Assembly: GCF_002954355.1 (NCBI RefSeq)
Contig: NZ_MQVV01000016.1
Span: forward strand, 405,906 to 469,905
Length of the DNA stretch: 64,000 nucleotides
From: Nonlabens tegetincola
GTDB taxonomy: Bacteria; Bacteroidota; Bacteroidia; Flavobacteriales; Flavobacteriaceae
Reading direction: 5' to 3'
Shown one piece after another: positions 44,355 to 53,855 of this stretch (its first letter is position 1; each line of letters opens with the position of its first letter). Under the pieces are notes generated by a model, which saw only the letters and a program-made list of their open reading frames with translations, made no database searches and was not told where the DNA came from. Made by a program: the position numbers and the translations under genes.

Positions 44355-47300
44355 CTAATCTTTAATCACACGTACAGTTTTTGTAGCTCCATTGCTTGTA
44401 ACTTGAAGCAAGTACATTCCTGTTGAGTAAGTAGAAAGATCAACCACAGCGTTTTGAGATGCTGGTTTATAACTTACTACTTGCTGACCACTTAGATTTG
44501 TTACTACTATGCTATCAATAGTATTTACTGCTGATATGTTAACTATGTCCACCGTTGGGTTAGGATAATAAGTAAATCCTAATTCCTGAGTGTTGTCAAC
44601 ACTTGCAGATGCATCTATTTCAAAAACACCTACATGGAAGTCATAATCTTCAGTATCATCCACAGCACCGTCGGTTGCATATATTGCAAACCTTGTAATA
44701 CCTGTGTAGGCACTTATGTCTATCGTTTCTCTAGTACCTGTAACAGCTGGCTGATTAGCCAATGTCCAAGTAAAGATTGAACTCCATGTCGCACCATTAT
44801 CTGTCGATACCATAAGATCTACTTGATCGTCAGATCCCATTGTATCTGTATCAGAAGCTGTAGAAGTTCCAGAAGAAGTCCAATTAGTAACAGCCACTTC
44901 TATCACTAATTCATCATTGGAAGTACCGGATAAGTCAAAATCTTCAGAAATTAACCATTCTTGATCCACAGATTGATATAAATTCATCGCATTAGAGTTG
45001 ATCACGTTTCCATTGATGTCGGTATACGCTCTACCATCTCTCCAATCAGAAGCACCAAAATTAGATGGACCACTAGTTATATCACCTGAACCTGCTTCAT
45101 CCCAACAATTATTAGGAGCATTTTGAGACATATCTGCTGCATAAGGATAACTTGTTACCGGAGAACAGTCTGTTCTAAAGGTTACAGGGCCAATAAAGTT
45201 TGTATCACAGTCTGCTCTTACATAAACATCGTATTCTGTATCAGCGCTTAATCCTGATTCTGTATAAGGTATTGAAGTCGCATTACTTGTACCAGCAACC
45301 GGTGCAGCGCTACCTTGAGGTAACACAACTACTTCCCATGCCGTAGAAACTGGTATATTATTATCAGTCCAGCTTACTGTAAGACTTGAGGCTGTAGAAC
45401 TGTCTAATACGATGTTAGATACGTTCACACAAGATGGTCTAGGTATACAGTTATAACTTGCTTCCCAACCAGCAGCAGTTACACTACCGTCTGATGTGAA
45501 CTCTATTGTAATCGCACCATCCGTATTAAGTCCTTGGAAAACTGCTGGGTTCTCTAAATCAGCTTCTAGCACAGGAGCACTTGTGTCTAATCCGTCATAA
45601 ATAGTAAGAGTATCACAACAATTCTCTAGATCTACTAATGTAAAGTCTAACTCAACAATGTTAGTGGCAACATCTGGTACGTAAGTAATTGTATAGTTTT
45701 CTCCATTTGAGTAATCTCCAGTAGCTCCACCCGTATCGTAAACCGTGTCACCACAAACAGCACTTGTAGTAAAGGTAACTGGACCTTCATAAGGACTTGT
45801 GTTTCCAACTGAACATACAGCACGTACATAGACATCATAATCTGTACCTGAAGTTAATGTAGATAATGTGTAAGGATTAGTTGTAACACCAGCATCAGTT
45901 GGTGTTCCTGTAGGAGTTGTACCAGCTGGTACTACCTCAATATCCCATTCAGTTTCAGAACCACCATTTGTCCAACTAACCTCTGCTCCAGTAGCTGTAA
46001 TATTTCCAATGGTAATTGCAGATACTTCTGGACACGAAGGAATGTCTTCGATTACGACATCGTCGATATACATTCTCCAACCATCAGTTCCATTAGGTGG
46101 TACTCTCCATGCTATGTAAACATCACCAGTAAAAGATGATAAATCGACTACCTGTTCTTGGTAAGTTGTATTAGAATACAAATTCACAGGCACAATAGTG
46201 TTAGTAAAATCTGCTGCTGCATTACCAGTTGTAGATAAAAGTACTTCCATATCATTAGGTTCGTTAGCACTTTGCACTCTATACTGATAAATCAAACGCT
46301 GGCCACCAGTAAGTGTAATTGCAGGTGATATCAAGTAATCATCATCTACACCACCATTAAAGTCTGTATTCATTGCAGCCACCTCATCACCTTGGAAGGT
46401 GTTGAAAGAGTAATCTAGATCCCATTGATCTCCATCTCCATTTTCATCTAGAACGGTCCAACATCCTTGAGTAGCACTAGTGCTATCAAAGGTTTCGTTA
46501 AATGGCACACTAAATGCATTACACGAAGTTCTAAATGATGTTGATACCGACCAAGGGCTAAATCCACCAGATGGACAAGCTGATCTGATATATACATCGT
46601 ATTCTGTATTATCAATTAATCCAGTTAATGTAAAAGGATTCGTAGTAACCGTTATTAATGTTCCTGTCCCTAATACAAATCCTGCTGGTCCATATTCAAC
46701 TTCCCAAGAAGTAGCAGTGCCTTGTTCTGTAAAATCTATATCAACAGCATCAGTTGTAATGTTTGATGTATTAATTGCTATAGGCTCGTTACAACTAGGT
46801 ATCGTTTCAAATCTTACGTTATCTATGTACATAACCCAACCATCAGTACCATTTGGTGGTATTCTGAAAGCAACATATACATCACCTGAATAAGCAGACA
46901 AATCAATAGTTTCTGTCATGTACGTTGTGTTGCTATATTGAGTTACTGGAAGAAGTTGCGTTGTAAAATCTGCAGCATTTGTACCAGTTGTAGAGATAAG
47001 AACCTCCATATCATTAGGTTCATTGGCACTACGAACTCTATAATCATATCTCACTCTCTCATTTCCAGTCAATGTAATTGCTGGAGAAATTAGATAATCA
47101 TCATCAACACCTCCGTTAAAATCAGTGTTCATGGAAGCAGATTCATCTCCTTCACTAGGTGCAAATGTATCATCAAACTGCCATTGATCACCATCACCAT
47201 TTATGTCTAATACAGTCCAACAATCTTGAGTACTGCTTGTAGAATTAAATGATTCAGTAAATGGAATACTAAAAGCATTACAAGCTGTTCTTGCTAATAC

Positions 47301-50198
47301 TGCATTAGCAGTCCAACTACTTTGATCTGTTGTTGAACAAATAGCTCTTAAGTAAAAATCATACTCCGTATTGTCAGTAAGACCAGTAACTGTAAATGGA
47401 TTTGTAGTAGCCGTAACAACTGTTCCAGATCCTTGCCCAGCTCCAGGTGCAGTGTATTCAATTTCCCATTCTGTTTCAGAACCACCAGCTGTCCATGAGA
47501 ATTCAATCGAATCTGATGAATTAGTTACTGTTGCAAAATTAAAAGGAGTTGGACAAGCCGGAGCTTCTAATAGCTCTATATTATCTATAGCAATGTCTCC
47601 TTCAAACGTACCAGCAGAAGTTCCAACGAAAACCAGTTGAACACTTTGACCAGCAAACGCGTTTAATGAAACAAGGAAGTTTTGGAAAGGATCCGTATCA
47701 GCTTGTTGTTGTTCTCCAGAAATTGAGAACACACTTGTATCTGTTCCACCCGCTCTAATAAATAATTCAAGCGTTCCTATATCACCTCCAAACATATGGT
47801 AATCAAATGATACAGCAGGAACTGTTAATGCAGATAGATCATAAATAGGAGAAACTAATTCTGTAGTATCTCCAGCTGAACCGTTAGAACCTTCTGTATA
47901 AAAATAATTACCAGTAGTAATTGAAGGAGCTGGTCCAGTTCCACCCGAAGCTGTTAATGTTCCAGGTGCTAAAACCCAAACAAATGATCCCGATGAGCTT
48001 GCCTCCCAACAGTTTTCAGAGGTAAAAGCATCAGCTGTGCCAGGGAATGTATTTGTTGTAGGCGTAAAACCTGTCTCAAAATCAATAACAGCTGGGGCTG
48101 TAAATGGCAAACATAATGTTTGCACACCTATAGGTCCTGTCCATGTACTGAAGTCAGTAGTTGAACAAGCTGCTCTTATATAAAATTCGTAACCTGTATT
48201 ATCTGTTAATCCAGATACAGTAAATGGGTTTGTGGTAGCTGTTACTACAGTACCTGACCCTTGACCTGCGCCTGGTGCAGTATATTCTATTTCCCATTCA
48301 GTTTCTGTTCCACCATTTGTCCATGCTAATTCAACAGAGTCAGAAGTTGCGCTATTTACAACTAAACTAAGTGGTCTCGGACAAGAAGGTGCTTCAACGA
48401 AACCTACGTTGTCAATTGCAATATCACCTTCAAATGTTCCAGCTGATGTTGCTTCAAACACTACTTGAACAGTTTGACCTGCATAAGCCGCTAATGGTAA
48501 TATTAATGATTCAAATGGATCAGTATCTGAAGTTTGTTGTTCACCTGATATTGAGAAAATATTAGTATCTGTTCCTCCTGTTCTTACGATTACGTCAAGT
48601 GTACCTATATCACCACCGAACATGTGATAGTCAAAAGAAACCGCTGGGGCAGTAAGTCCAGAAAGATCAACCTGAGGTGAAACTAATGTAGTAGTATCAC
48701 CTGCTGTTCCACTCGAAGCTTCTGTATAAAAATAATTACCTGTAGTAACTGATGGAGCTGGACCTGTTCCTCCTGATGCTGTTAAAGTACCTGGAGCCAA
48801 AACCCAAACAAAATTCGCCGAAGAACTAGCTTCCCAACAATTTTCATTGGTAAATGCATCTCCAGCTGATGGAAATGTATTTGTTGTAGGCGTAAAACCT
48901 GTTTCGAAATCAACAGTTAAAGGAGAAGAAAACGGCAAACATAATGTAGTAAAAGACACTAATTCCCAACTACTGAAATCAGGTAAATTAGGATCACAAA
49001 TACCACGTACATAAACTTCATACACAGTTGCATCAGTCAATCCTGACAGTGAGGTTGACGGTGTGGCAGGATTAGGAGAAACGGTTGTTCCTTGCCCTGT
49101 ACCTGGATTAGTTATAACTCCGGCCACAGCCCATTCAACTTCCCATTCCGTCTCTACTCCACCGGCAGTCCATGAAATATCAGCACTTGTAGTTTGTATA
49201 TTACTAGTTGTAAGGCCTGTTACTACAGGACAAGATATCGCTGTTGTAGCCACATAAGGTCCAGACCAACTACTTAAATCTCCATTTCCACAATCAATTT
49301 GAACCCAAAATTCATATTCTGTATCTGACATTAATCCACTAACAATCGCAAGTGGTGCAGTAAATTGCTGTTCTTGTTGACCTTGACCGGTACCAGGAGT
49401 TGTAATAGTTCCTGTTGGAGCATAATTAACATTAAATGTAGGATTACTATTACCCCTTGCGTCCCAAGTAAATTGTATTTCAAACGCACTTTCAGTAATA
49501 GGTGCAAAAGCTCCAGGAGCAGGACAAGATTCCGTCGTAGTACCTTGTATAGGTCCTTGACTGTTACTTATATCAGTTCCAGGTGTACAAACTGCTCTTA
49601 CATAAAAATCGTAAGTTGTTTCTGAAGTTAATCCAGGAACCGTGAAAGGATTTGAAGTTGCAGAAACTACAGTACCTCCAGATCCTACAGTATATGGACT
49701 CACTCCGAATTCTATTTCCCATTCTGACTCTGAACCTCCATTTGTCCAGCCTAATTCTATCGAATCGGCAGCTGCATTGTTAACCACAAGTGCAGTTACT
49801 ACGGGACAAGTTGGACAACTCGCAGGAGCCGCATATAACGCCGTTCCTCCAGGATTGTTAAATCCAGCATCATAAAGAACAATACCTTCAGAATCTAATA
49901 ATCTAAACGTACCGTCTCCTGGAAAACTTGTAGGACGATAGTCCACGTTTACCGCGTCTCCTGTATTTACAGTAATGTTATACGTTTCGGTTACTGGAGT
50001 CCCAGCATTACCGGTTTGGATTTGGAATGTGGTTGTTACACCTGCAACGGTGACATCCACACCCGTGTTAGCCGTAAGATTCGCCCCAGAAACCCAATCA
50101 TTACCTAGATTATCGGTAAGTTCTAGAACATAATCACACTGGCTGTAGCCGACTATACTAAATAGAAAAGCTACTAGAACAAGTAATTTTGTTTTCAT
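44355..50198 (-). CDS. Giant T9SS-exported protein with FN3, MAM-like and CUB modules (paralog B)
   Basis: About 1947 residues from ATG 50198, where a clean signal peptide MKTKLLVLVAFLFSIVGYSQ begins; the frame opens ten codons earlier at 50228. It has the same N-terminal domain as paralog A, about eight FN3 domains, and MAM-like modules in two near-identical pairs (about 48950-48390 with 48120-47560, and 47290-46800 with 46530-46035). A CUB domain follows (about 45760-45450, VYDTGGATGDYSNGENYTI). It ends in the same pre-terminal module and type A sorting domain (VRVIKD). Likely surface adhesin. Confidence 0.93.
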   Translation of the reverse strand: MKTKLLVLVAFLFSIVGYSQCDYVLELTDNLGNDWVSGANLTANTGVDVTVAGVTTTFQIQTGNAGTPVTETYNITVNTGDAVNVDYRPTSFPGDGTFRLLDSEGIVLYDAGFNNPGGTALYAAPASCPTCPVVTALVVNNAAADSIELGWTNGGSESEWEIEFGVSPYTVGSGGTVVSATSNPFTVPGLTSETTYDFYVRAVCTPGTDISNSQGPIQGTTTESCPAPGAFAPITESAFEIQFTWDARGNSNPTFNVNYAPTGTITTPGTGQGQQEQQFTAPLAIVSGLMSDTEYEFWVQIDCGNGDLSSWSGPYVATTAISCPVVTGLTTSNIQTTSADISWTAGGVETEWEVEWAVAGVITNPGTGQGTTVSPNPATPSTSLSGLTDATVYEVYVRGICDPNLPDFSSWELVSFTTLCLPFSSPLTVDFETGFTPTTNTFPSAGDAFTNENCWEASSSANFVWVLAPGTLTASGGTGPAPSVTTGNYFYTEASSGTAGDTTTLVSPQVDLSGLTAPAVSFDYHMFGGDIGTLDVIVRTGGTDTNIFSISGEQQTSDTDPFESLILPLAAYAGQTVQVVFEATSAGTFEGDIAIDNVGFVEAPSCPRPLSLVVNSATSDSVELAWTNGGTETEWEIEYTAPGAGQGSGTVVTATTNPFTVSGLTDNTGYEFYIRAACSTTDFSTWTGPIGVQTLCLPFTAPAVIDFETGFTPTTNTFPGTADAFTSENCWEASSSGSFVWVLAPGTLTASGGTGPAPSITTGNYFYTEGSNGSAGDTTELVSPIYDLSALTVPAVSFDYHMFGGDIGTLELFIRAGGTDTSVFSISGEQQQADTDPFQNFLVSLNAFAGQSVQLVFVGTSAGTFEGDIAIDNIELLEAPACPTPFNFATVTNSSDSIEFSWTAGGSETEWEIEYTAPGAGQGSGTVVTATTNPFTVTGLTDNTEYDFYLRAICSTTDQSSWTANAVLARTACNAFSIPFTESFNSTSSTQDCWTVLDINGDGDQWQFDDTFAPSEGDESASMNTDFNGGVDDDYLISPAITLTGNERVRYDYRVRSANEPNDMEVLISTTGTNAADFTTQLLPVTQYSNTTYMTETIDLSAYSGDVYVAFRIPPNGTDGWVMYIDNVRFETIPSCNEPIAINTSNITTDAVDIDFTEQGTATSWEVEYGPAGFVLGTGTLITVTTNPFTLTGLIDNTEYDVYIRSACPSGGFSPWSVSTSFRTSCNAFSVPFNETFDSTSATQGCWTVLDENGDGDQWDLDYSFNTFQGDEVAAMNTDFNGGVDDDYLISPAITLTGGQRLIYQYRVQSANEPNDMEVLLSTTGNAAADFTNTIVPVNLYSNTTYQEQVVDLSSFTGDVYIAWRVPPNGTDGWRMYIDDVVIEDIPSCPEVSAITIGNITATGAEVSWTNGGSETEWDIEVVPAGTTPTGTPTDAGVTTNPYTLSTLTSGTDYDVYVRAVCSVGNTSPYEGPVTFTTSAVCGDTVYDTGGATGDYSNGENYTITYVPDVATNIVELDFTLVDLENCCDTLTIYDGLDTSAPVLEADLENPAVFQGLNTDGAITIEFTSDGSVTAAGWEASYNCIPRPSCVNVSNIVLDSSTASSLTVSWTDNNIPVSTAWEVVVLPQGSAAPVAGTSNATSIPYTESGLSADTEYDVYVRADCDTNFIGPVTFRTDCSPVTSYPYAADMSQNAPNNCWDEAGSGDITSGPSNFGASDWRDGRAYTDINGNVINSNAMNLYQSVDQEWLISEDFDLSGTSNDELVIEVAVTNWTSSGTSTASDTDTMGSDDQVDLMVSTDNGATWSSIFTWTLANQPAVTGTRETIDISAYTGITRFAIYATDGAVDDTEDYDFHVGVFEIDASASVDNTQELGFTYYPNPTVDIVNISAVNTIDSIVVTNLSGQQVVSYKPASQNAVVDLSTYSTGMYLLQVTSNGATKTVRVIKD

Positions 50199-50306
50199 GT
50201 TAAGTTTGATTTTAATTTGTCTGCACAAGATACTATTTAACTTTCACTTAACAATTATCTAACATGTTATCTTTTTAACTTTTTATTAAAAACCTCCTCA
50301 ATATTC

Positions 50307-50334
50307 AAAAAAAAAGCCTCGCTACTGCGAGGCT
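50307..50334 (-). terminator. Terminator after fabI
   Basis: A perfect 8-bp stem AGCCTCGC/GCGAGGCT with a 4-base loop and a run of T on the minus strand. Confidence 0.88.
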
Positions 50335-50356
50335 CCTATAATTAGGTATTGTTTTG

Positions 50357-51163
50357 TTAAAATTTCTCAATCACTTCTTGGCTTACACCAGTATTTGAGA
50401 AGCCACCATCGTGAAATAAATTTTGCATGGTTACTTTTTTAGTATAATCAGAAAATAAAGTCACTGTATATTCGGCACAATCTTGAGCAGTAGCGTTACC
50501 CAAAGGGCTCATTTTTTCAGCATAGCTCAAGAATCCTTCAAAACCTTTAACTCCACTACCAGCTGTAGTTGGTGTAGGTGATTGTGAAATCGTGTTTACT
50601 CTAACCTTCTTTTCTTTACCAAAGAAATATCCAAAACTTCTAGCAATTGACTCTAAATATGCTTTATTATCTGCCATATCGTTATAATCTGGGAATGTAC
50701 GTTGAGCAGCCATATAGGTAAGTGCAACAATACTACCCCATTCATTCATTGCATCATTTTTATGCAATGTTTGTAATACTTTATGAAATGATAAGGCACT
50801 TACATCCCATCCCTTTTCCGTGTAATTGTAGTTCTGATCTGTATAATGATTTCCTTTTCTTACATTTACACTCATACCTATAGAGTGAAGAACAAAATCT
50901 AATTTACCTCCTAAAATCTCAACCGACTCAGTTATCAATTTCTCTAAATCTTCTAAATTTGTTGCATCAGCTGGGATAATCTGACTTCCTGTTTGTTCTG
51001 CCAATTTATTTATTTGCCCCATACGCATCGCGACAGGAGCATTAGTCAAAACAAAAGTCGCTCCTTCTTCATGAGCTAATTGAGCTGTTTTCCAAGCTAT
51101 CGAATTTTCATCTAACGCACCGAAGATTATTCCGCGCTTTCCTTTAAGTAAGTTGTAAGACAT
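50357..51163 (-). CDS. fabI: Enoyl-[acyl-carrier-protein] reductase
   Basis: Reduces trans-2-enoyl-ACP in the last step of each fatty acid elongation cycle. 268 residues of SDR type with the FabI N-terminal motif GKRGIIFGALDENSIAW, LDFVLHSIGMS, and the catalytic region with Tyr and Lys in FPDYNDMADNKAYLES. VNTISQSPTPTTAGSG follows. It is monocistronic, with 28 bases to recN upstream and a strong terminator downstream. Confidence 0.93.
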   Translation of the reverse strand: MSYNLLKGKRGIIFGALDENSIAWKTAQLAHEEGATFVLTNAPVAMRMGQINKLAEQTGSQIIPADATNLEDLEKLITESVEILGGKLDFVLHSIGMSVNVRKGNHYTDQNYNYTEKGWDVSALSFHKVLQTLHKNDAMNEWGSIVALTYMAAQRTFPDYNDMADNKAYLESIARSFGYFFGKEKKVRVNTISQSPTPTTAGSGVKGFEGFLSYAEKMSPLGNATAQDCAEYTVTLFSDYTKKVTMQNLFHDGGFSNTGVSQEVIEKF

Positions 51164-51191
51164 AATTTTTGATTAGGTGGCAAATATAAGA

Positions 51192-52871
51192 TTATTGCAA
51201 AAGTACTCTTGCATTTTCTCGTGCTGCATCAGAAATTTTTCCACCGCTTAACATTTGTGCAATTTCTTCAATTCTAGCAGAAGCATCTAATTTGCTTATA
51301 TTACTAATAGTTTTTTCGTTATCAATTTTTTTCTCAACCAATAAGTGTTCGTGACCTCTTGCTGCAATTTGTGGTAAATGAGTTATAGCTATAACCTGCA
51401 TAGACTTGCTCATCACCTGCATAATAGATGCCATTTTTTCGGCAATTGCACCACTCACCCCAGTATCAATCTCATCAAATATTATAGTTGGTAATTTTTT
51501 ATTCACTGCCAGTTGTGATTTAATAGCAAGCATTACTCTAGATAACTCTCCACCGCTAGCTGCTTTTTCAATAGGCTTCAAGGTTGATCCCATATTTGCA
51601 GTAAATAATAAGCCTACTACATCTTTACCTAAGTTGTGGAAGCTATCAGATGATTCAACTTTACAGTTTAATTGCGCATGTGGCATCCCTAAAGATTGTA
51701 TTTGACTATCCAACTTCTTCTCCAAAGAATCTTTATACATGATTCTCATTCCCATTAATTCGCTAGATAGCTCCGTGCATTGATCGTGCTTTTCGCTTAA
51801 TAGTTTATTGAGTTCTGTTTTTCTCTTATCTAAACTCGATGTTTCTAACACTTTAGCGGCGAGCTCATCTCTAATCACTATAAGCTCAGAAATTGAATCA
51901 GTTTGGTGTTTTTTAAATAGATTTTGAATAGTGTTGAGAGTTTCATCAATCTCGGCAAGCCTTGAAGGGTCTGCCTCTATATTATCAAATTCTCTTTCTA
52001 AAGTTTCAACAATATCCTCAAGCTCCACTAACGTTGAACTAAGTCTTTGATCAATTTCACTATATAAAGACGAGAATCTTTTGATCCCAGAAATGGCTGC
52101 AATAGAAGATCGTAATTGTTCCACGACACCATGATCATCTTCATTAACGATCTTAAACGCCATTCCCAACCCTTCTTTTATTGACTCAACATTACCCAGT
52201 TGCTCTTGCTCTTCTTCAAGTAACTCTAGGTCAATACTTTCTAAATTAAAGTCTTCTAACTCACCAAGTAAAAAGATATTATAATCATTTTCTTTGATCA
52301 AGTTGTGCTCCTTTTCTTCGAGAGTTTTTAATTCCCGTTTCAAAGATTTAAATTCTGTAAATGACCTTTGATAATCACTCAACACCTTTAAAAATGATCG
52401 CTTTTTATTTTTAGTTTCAAATGCAACATGAGCATCTAACACCTCTCTTTGAAAGGAATCTCTAATTAAATCACGAGTATCATGTTGAGAGTGTATATCA
52501 ATCAAGTATCCACCTAGTTGCTGTAGTACAGATAAGGTAACAGGCAAATCGTTAACAAAAGCACGACTCTTGCCTGACGGCAGTATTATTCTTCTTAAAA
52601 TAGTATGATTTTCATGATCGAGATCAAGATCCTCAAAAACTTTTTTTAAATCTAATGATGATAAATTAAAATGAGCTTCAACGACACATTTTGAATCAGA
52701 ATCACGCACCACACTTAAGTCAGCGCGTTGACCTAGTATAAGACCAAGTGCACCTAGAACTATTGATTTTCCCGCACCCGTCTCTCCAGTAATAGTTGTA
52801 AGGCCAGTTGACACATCCAAATCTAGATGTTCAATCAAGGCAAAATTCTGTATATGTATAGAGGTAAGCAA
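51192..52871 (-). CDS. recN: DNA repair protein RecN
   Basis: A 559-residue SMC-like ATPase in double-strand-break repair. The Walker A is ITGETGAGKSIVLGAL (28-43); the centre is coiled coil (about 150-370). The C-terminal half has ASGGELSRVMLAIK (signature), TIIFDEIDTGVSGAIAEKM (Walker B) and QVIAITHLPQIAA. Length is normal. It ends the minus-strand run bamD-rpoZ-coaBC-DUF4835-recN. Confidence 0.95.
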   Translation of the reverse strand: MLTSIHIQNFALIEHLDLDVSTGLTTITGETGAGKSIVLGALGLILGQRADLSVVRDSDSKCVVEAHFNLSSLDLKKVFEDLDLDHENHTILRRIILPSGKSRAFVNDLPVTLSVLQQLGGYLIDIHSQHDTRDLIRDSFQREVLDAHVAFETKNKKRSFLKVLSDYQRSFTEFKSLKRELKTLEEKEHNLIKENDYNIFLLGELEDFNLESIDLELLEEEQEQLGNVESIKEGLGMAFKIVNEDDHGVVEQLRSSIAAISGIKRFSSLYSEIDQRLSSTLVELEDIVETLEREFDNIEADPSRLAEIDETLNTIQNLFKKHQTDSISELIVIRDELAAKVLETSSLDKRKTELNKLLSEKHDQCTELSSELMGMRIMYKDSLEKKLDSQIQSLGMPHAQLNCKVESSDSFHNLGKDVVGLLFTANMGSTLKPIEKAASGGELSRVMLAIKSQLAVNKKLPTIIFDEIDTGVSGAIAEKMASIMQVMSKSMQVIAITHLPQIAARGHEHLLVEKKIDNEKTISNISKLDASARIEEIAQMLSGGKISDAARENARVLLQ

Positions 52872-52955
52872 CTTACTTTAAACGATTTAATAATTCCAGT
52901 TAGACAAATAACATAAAGAACTAAATTAATCTAAAGTAATGGCATAGAAAAATGT

Positions 52956-53855
52956 TTACACACGAATTGTACGCCATTTAGACGATTGGTTGGGCGCTAG
53001 TTTCTGTAGCAACGTTTTTAAATCTCTAATGTTTACCGCAGGACCGTCAGAATAGATTCTAGATATCTCATCGGCTTTTGCATCAAAGAAAGTACGTTGT
53101 AATAAACTATTAGGTCTGCGCTTATTCAACTCCTCAAATTGCACTAAAATTGTTTTTAGTTTCTCCTTTGTCTTTTTAGGGTCTTCTGCAAACTTATCCA
53201 TACCTAATAAATGATATTCATACATCACTTTACGATATTCTACATAAGTATCAGATAATAAATCATCATTGAGACGGTACCTTGAAATAAGTCCATCATT
53301 TGGTCTCCAACCACGAACCGAAGTATCTGACTGAGAAAGATTCACAATTTGTTGTGCTTCTCTGTGATAAGATTCCCCACCTTTAAATTCAAATGTATCT
53401 GCATCTATTCCTATTACAGTAAGAGCATAAAAAGAGACTAATGACAATAGGTTATTTTCATATTGGTTTTTGTTGTAAAAGAAAGGAGCATATTCTACAT
53501 ATTCAAACCTCACATCATTGTCTTTATAATTAAAAATAGGTGTGCTATAGGTACTATTAAAAACTGGACGAGATGCCGACACTTGAAAATTACCCTCAAA
53601 CCTATCATTGTCATATACGTTGACAACAAATACAAGAGACATAGTGATTTTTTCTTCATCCTCATATTCGTTATCCGTCCATTTAGTATTATTTAAAAAC
53701 TCCTGCATAGAAGTTTCTAATGTTTTAAATATGGATAAATCTGGTTGAGCTACTCCTTGAGCATTAACTTGTACAGTAGCATTAAGCTCTTGGGCGTGGC
53801 CATATAAAAAGCTTAATAACAAAAACAGACTACTTAATCCTTTTAACAATCTCAT
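52956..53855 (-). CDS. DUF4835 family secreted protein
   Basis: A 299-residue protein with a signal peptide (ending GHAQ), then beta-rich and helical regions with FNYKDNDVRFEYVEYAPFFYN and GWRPNDGLISRYR, characteristic of the DUF4835 family. I recall this family being linked to type IX secretion (PorD) in some annotations, but cannot verify that. It overlaps the coaBC stop by 26 bases; the signal peptide begins at this start, which supports it. Confidence 0.8.
   Translation of the reverse strand: MRLLKGLSSLFLLLSFLYGHAQELNATVQVNAQGVAQPDLSIFKTLETSMQEFLNNTKWTDNEYEDEEKITMSLVFVVNVYDNDRFEGNFQVSASRPVFNSTYSTPIFNYKDNDVRFEYVEYAPFFYNKNQYENNLLSLVSFYALTVIGIDADTFEFKGGESYHREAQQIVNLSQSDTSVRGWRPNDGLISRYRLNDDLLSDTYVEYRKVMYEYHLLGMDKFAEDPKKTKEKLKTILVQFEELNKRRPNSLLQRTFFDAKADEISRIYSDGPAVNIRDLKTLLQKLAPNQSSKWRTIRV

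Noticed and set aside
37158..50198. Antisense and alternate-frame open frames within the giant FN3 genes, for example 46480-46893, 47371-47640 and 40246-40446 on the plus strand
   Set aside because: They lie wholly within long, well-supported minus-strand genes, have repeat-derived low-complexity sequence and no start context; they are shadows of the modular coding sequence.
37158..50198. Repeated segments considered as a CRISPR array or tandem DNA repeat
   Set aside because: Repeats are hundreds of bases long, in frame and protein-coding (FN3 and MAM-like modules); there are no short direct repeats with uniform spacers.
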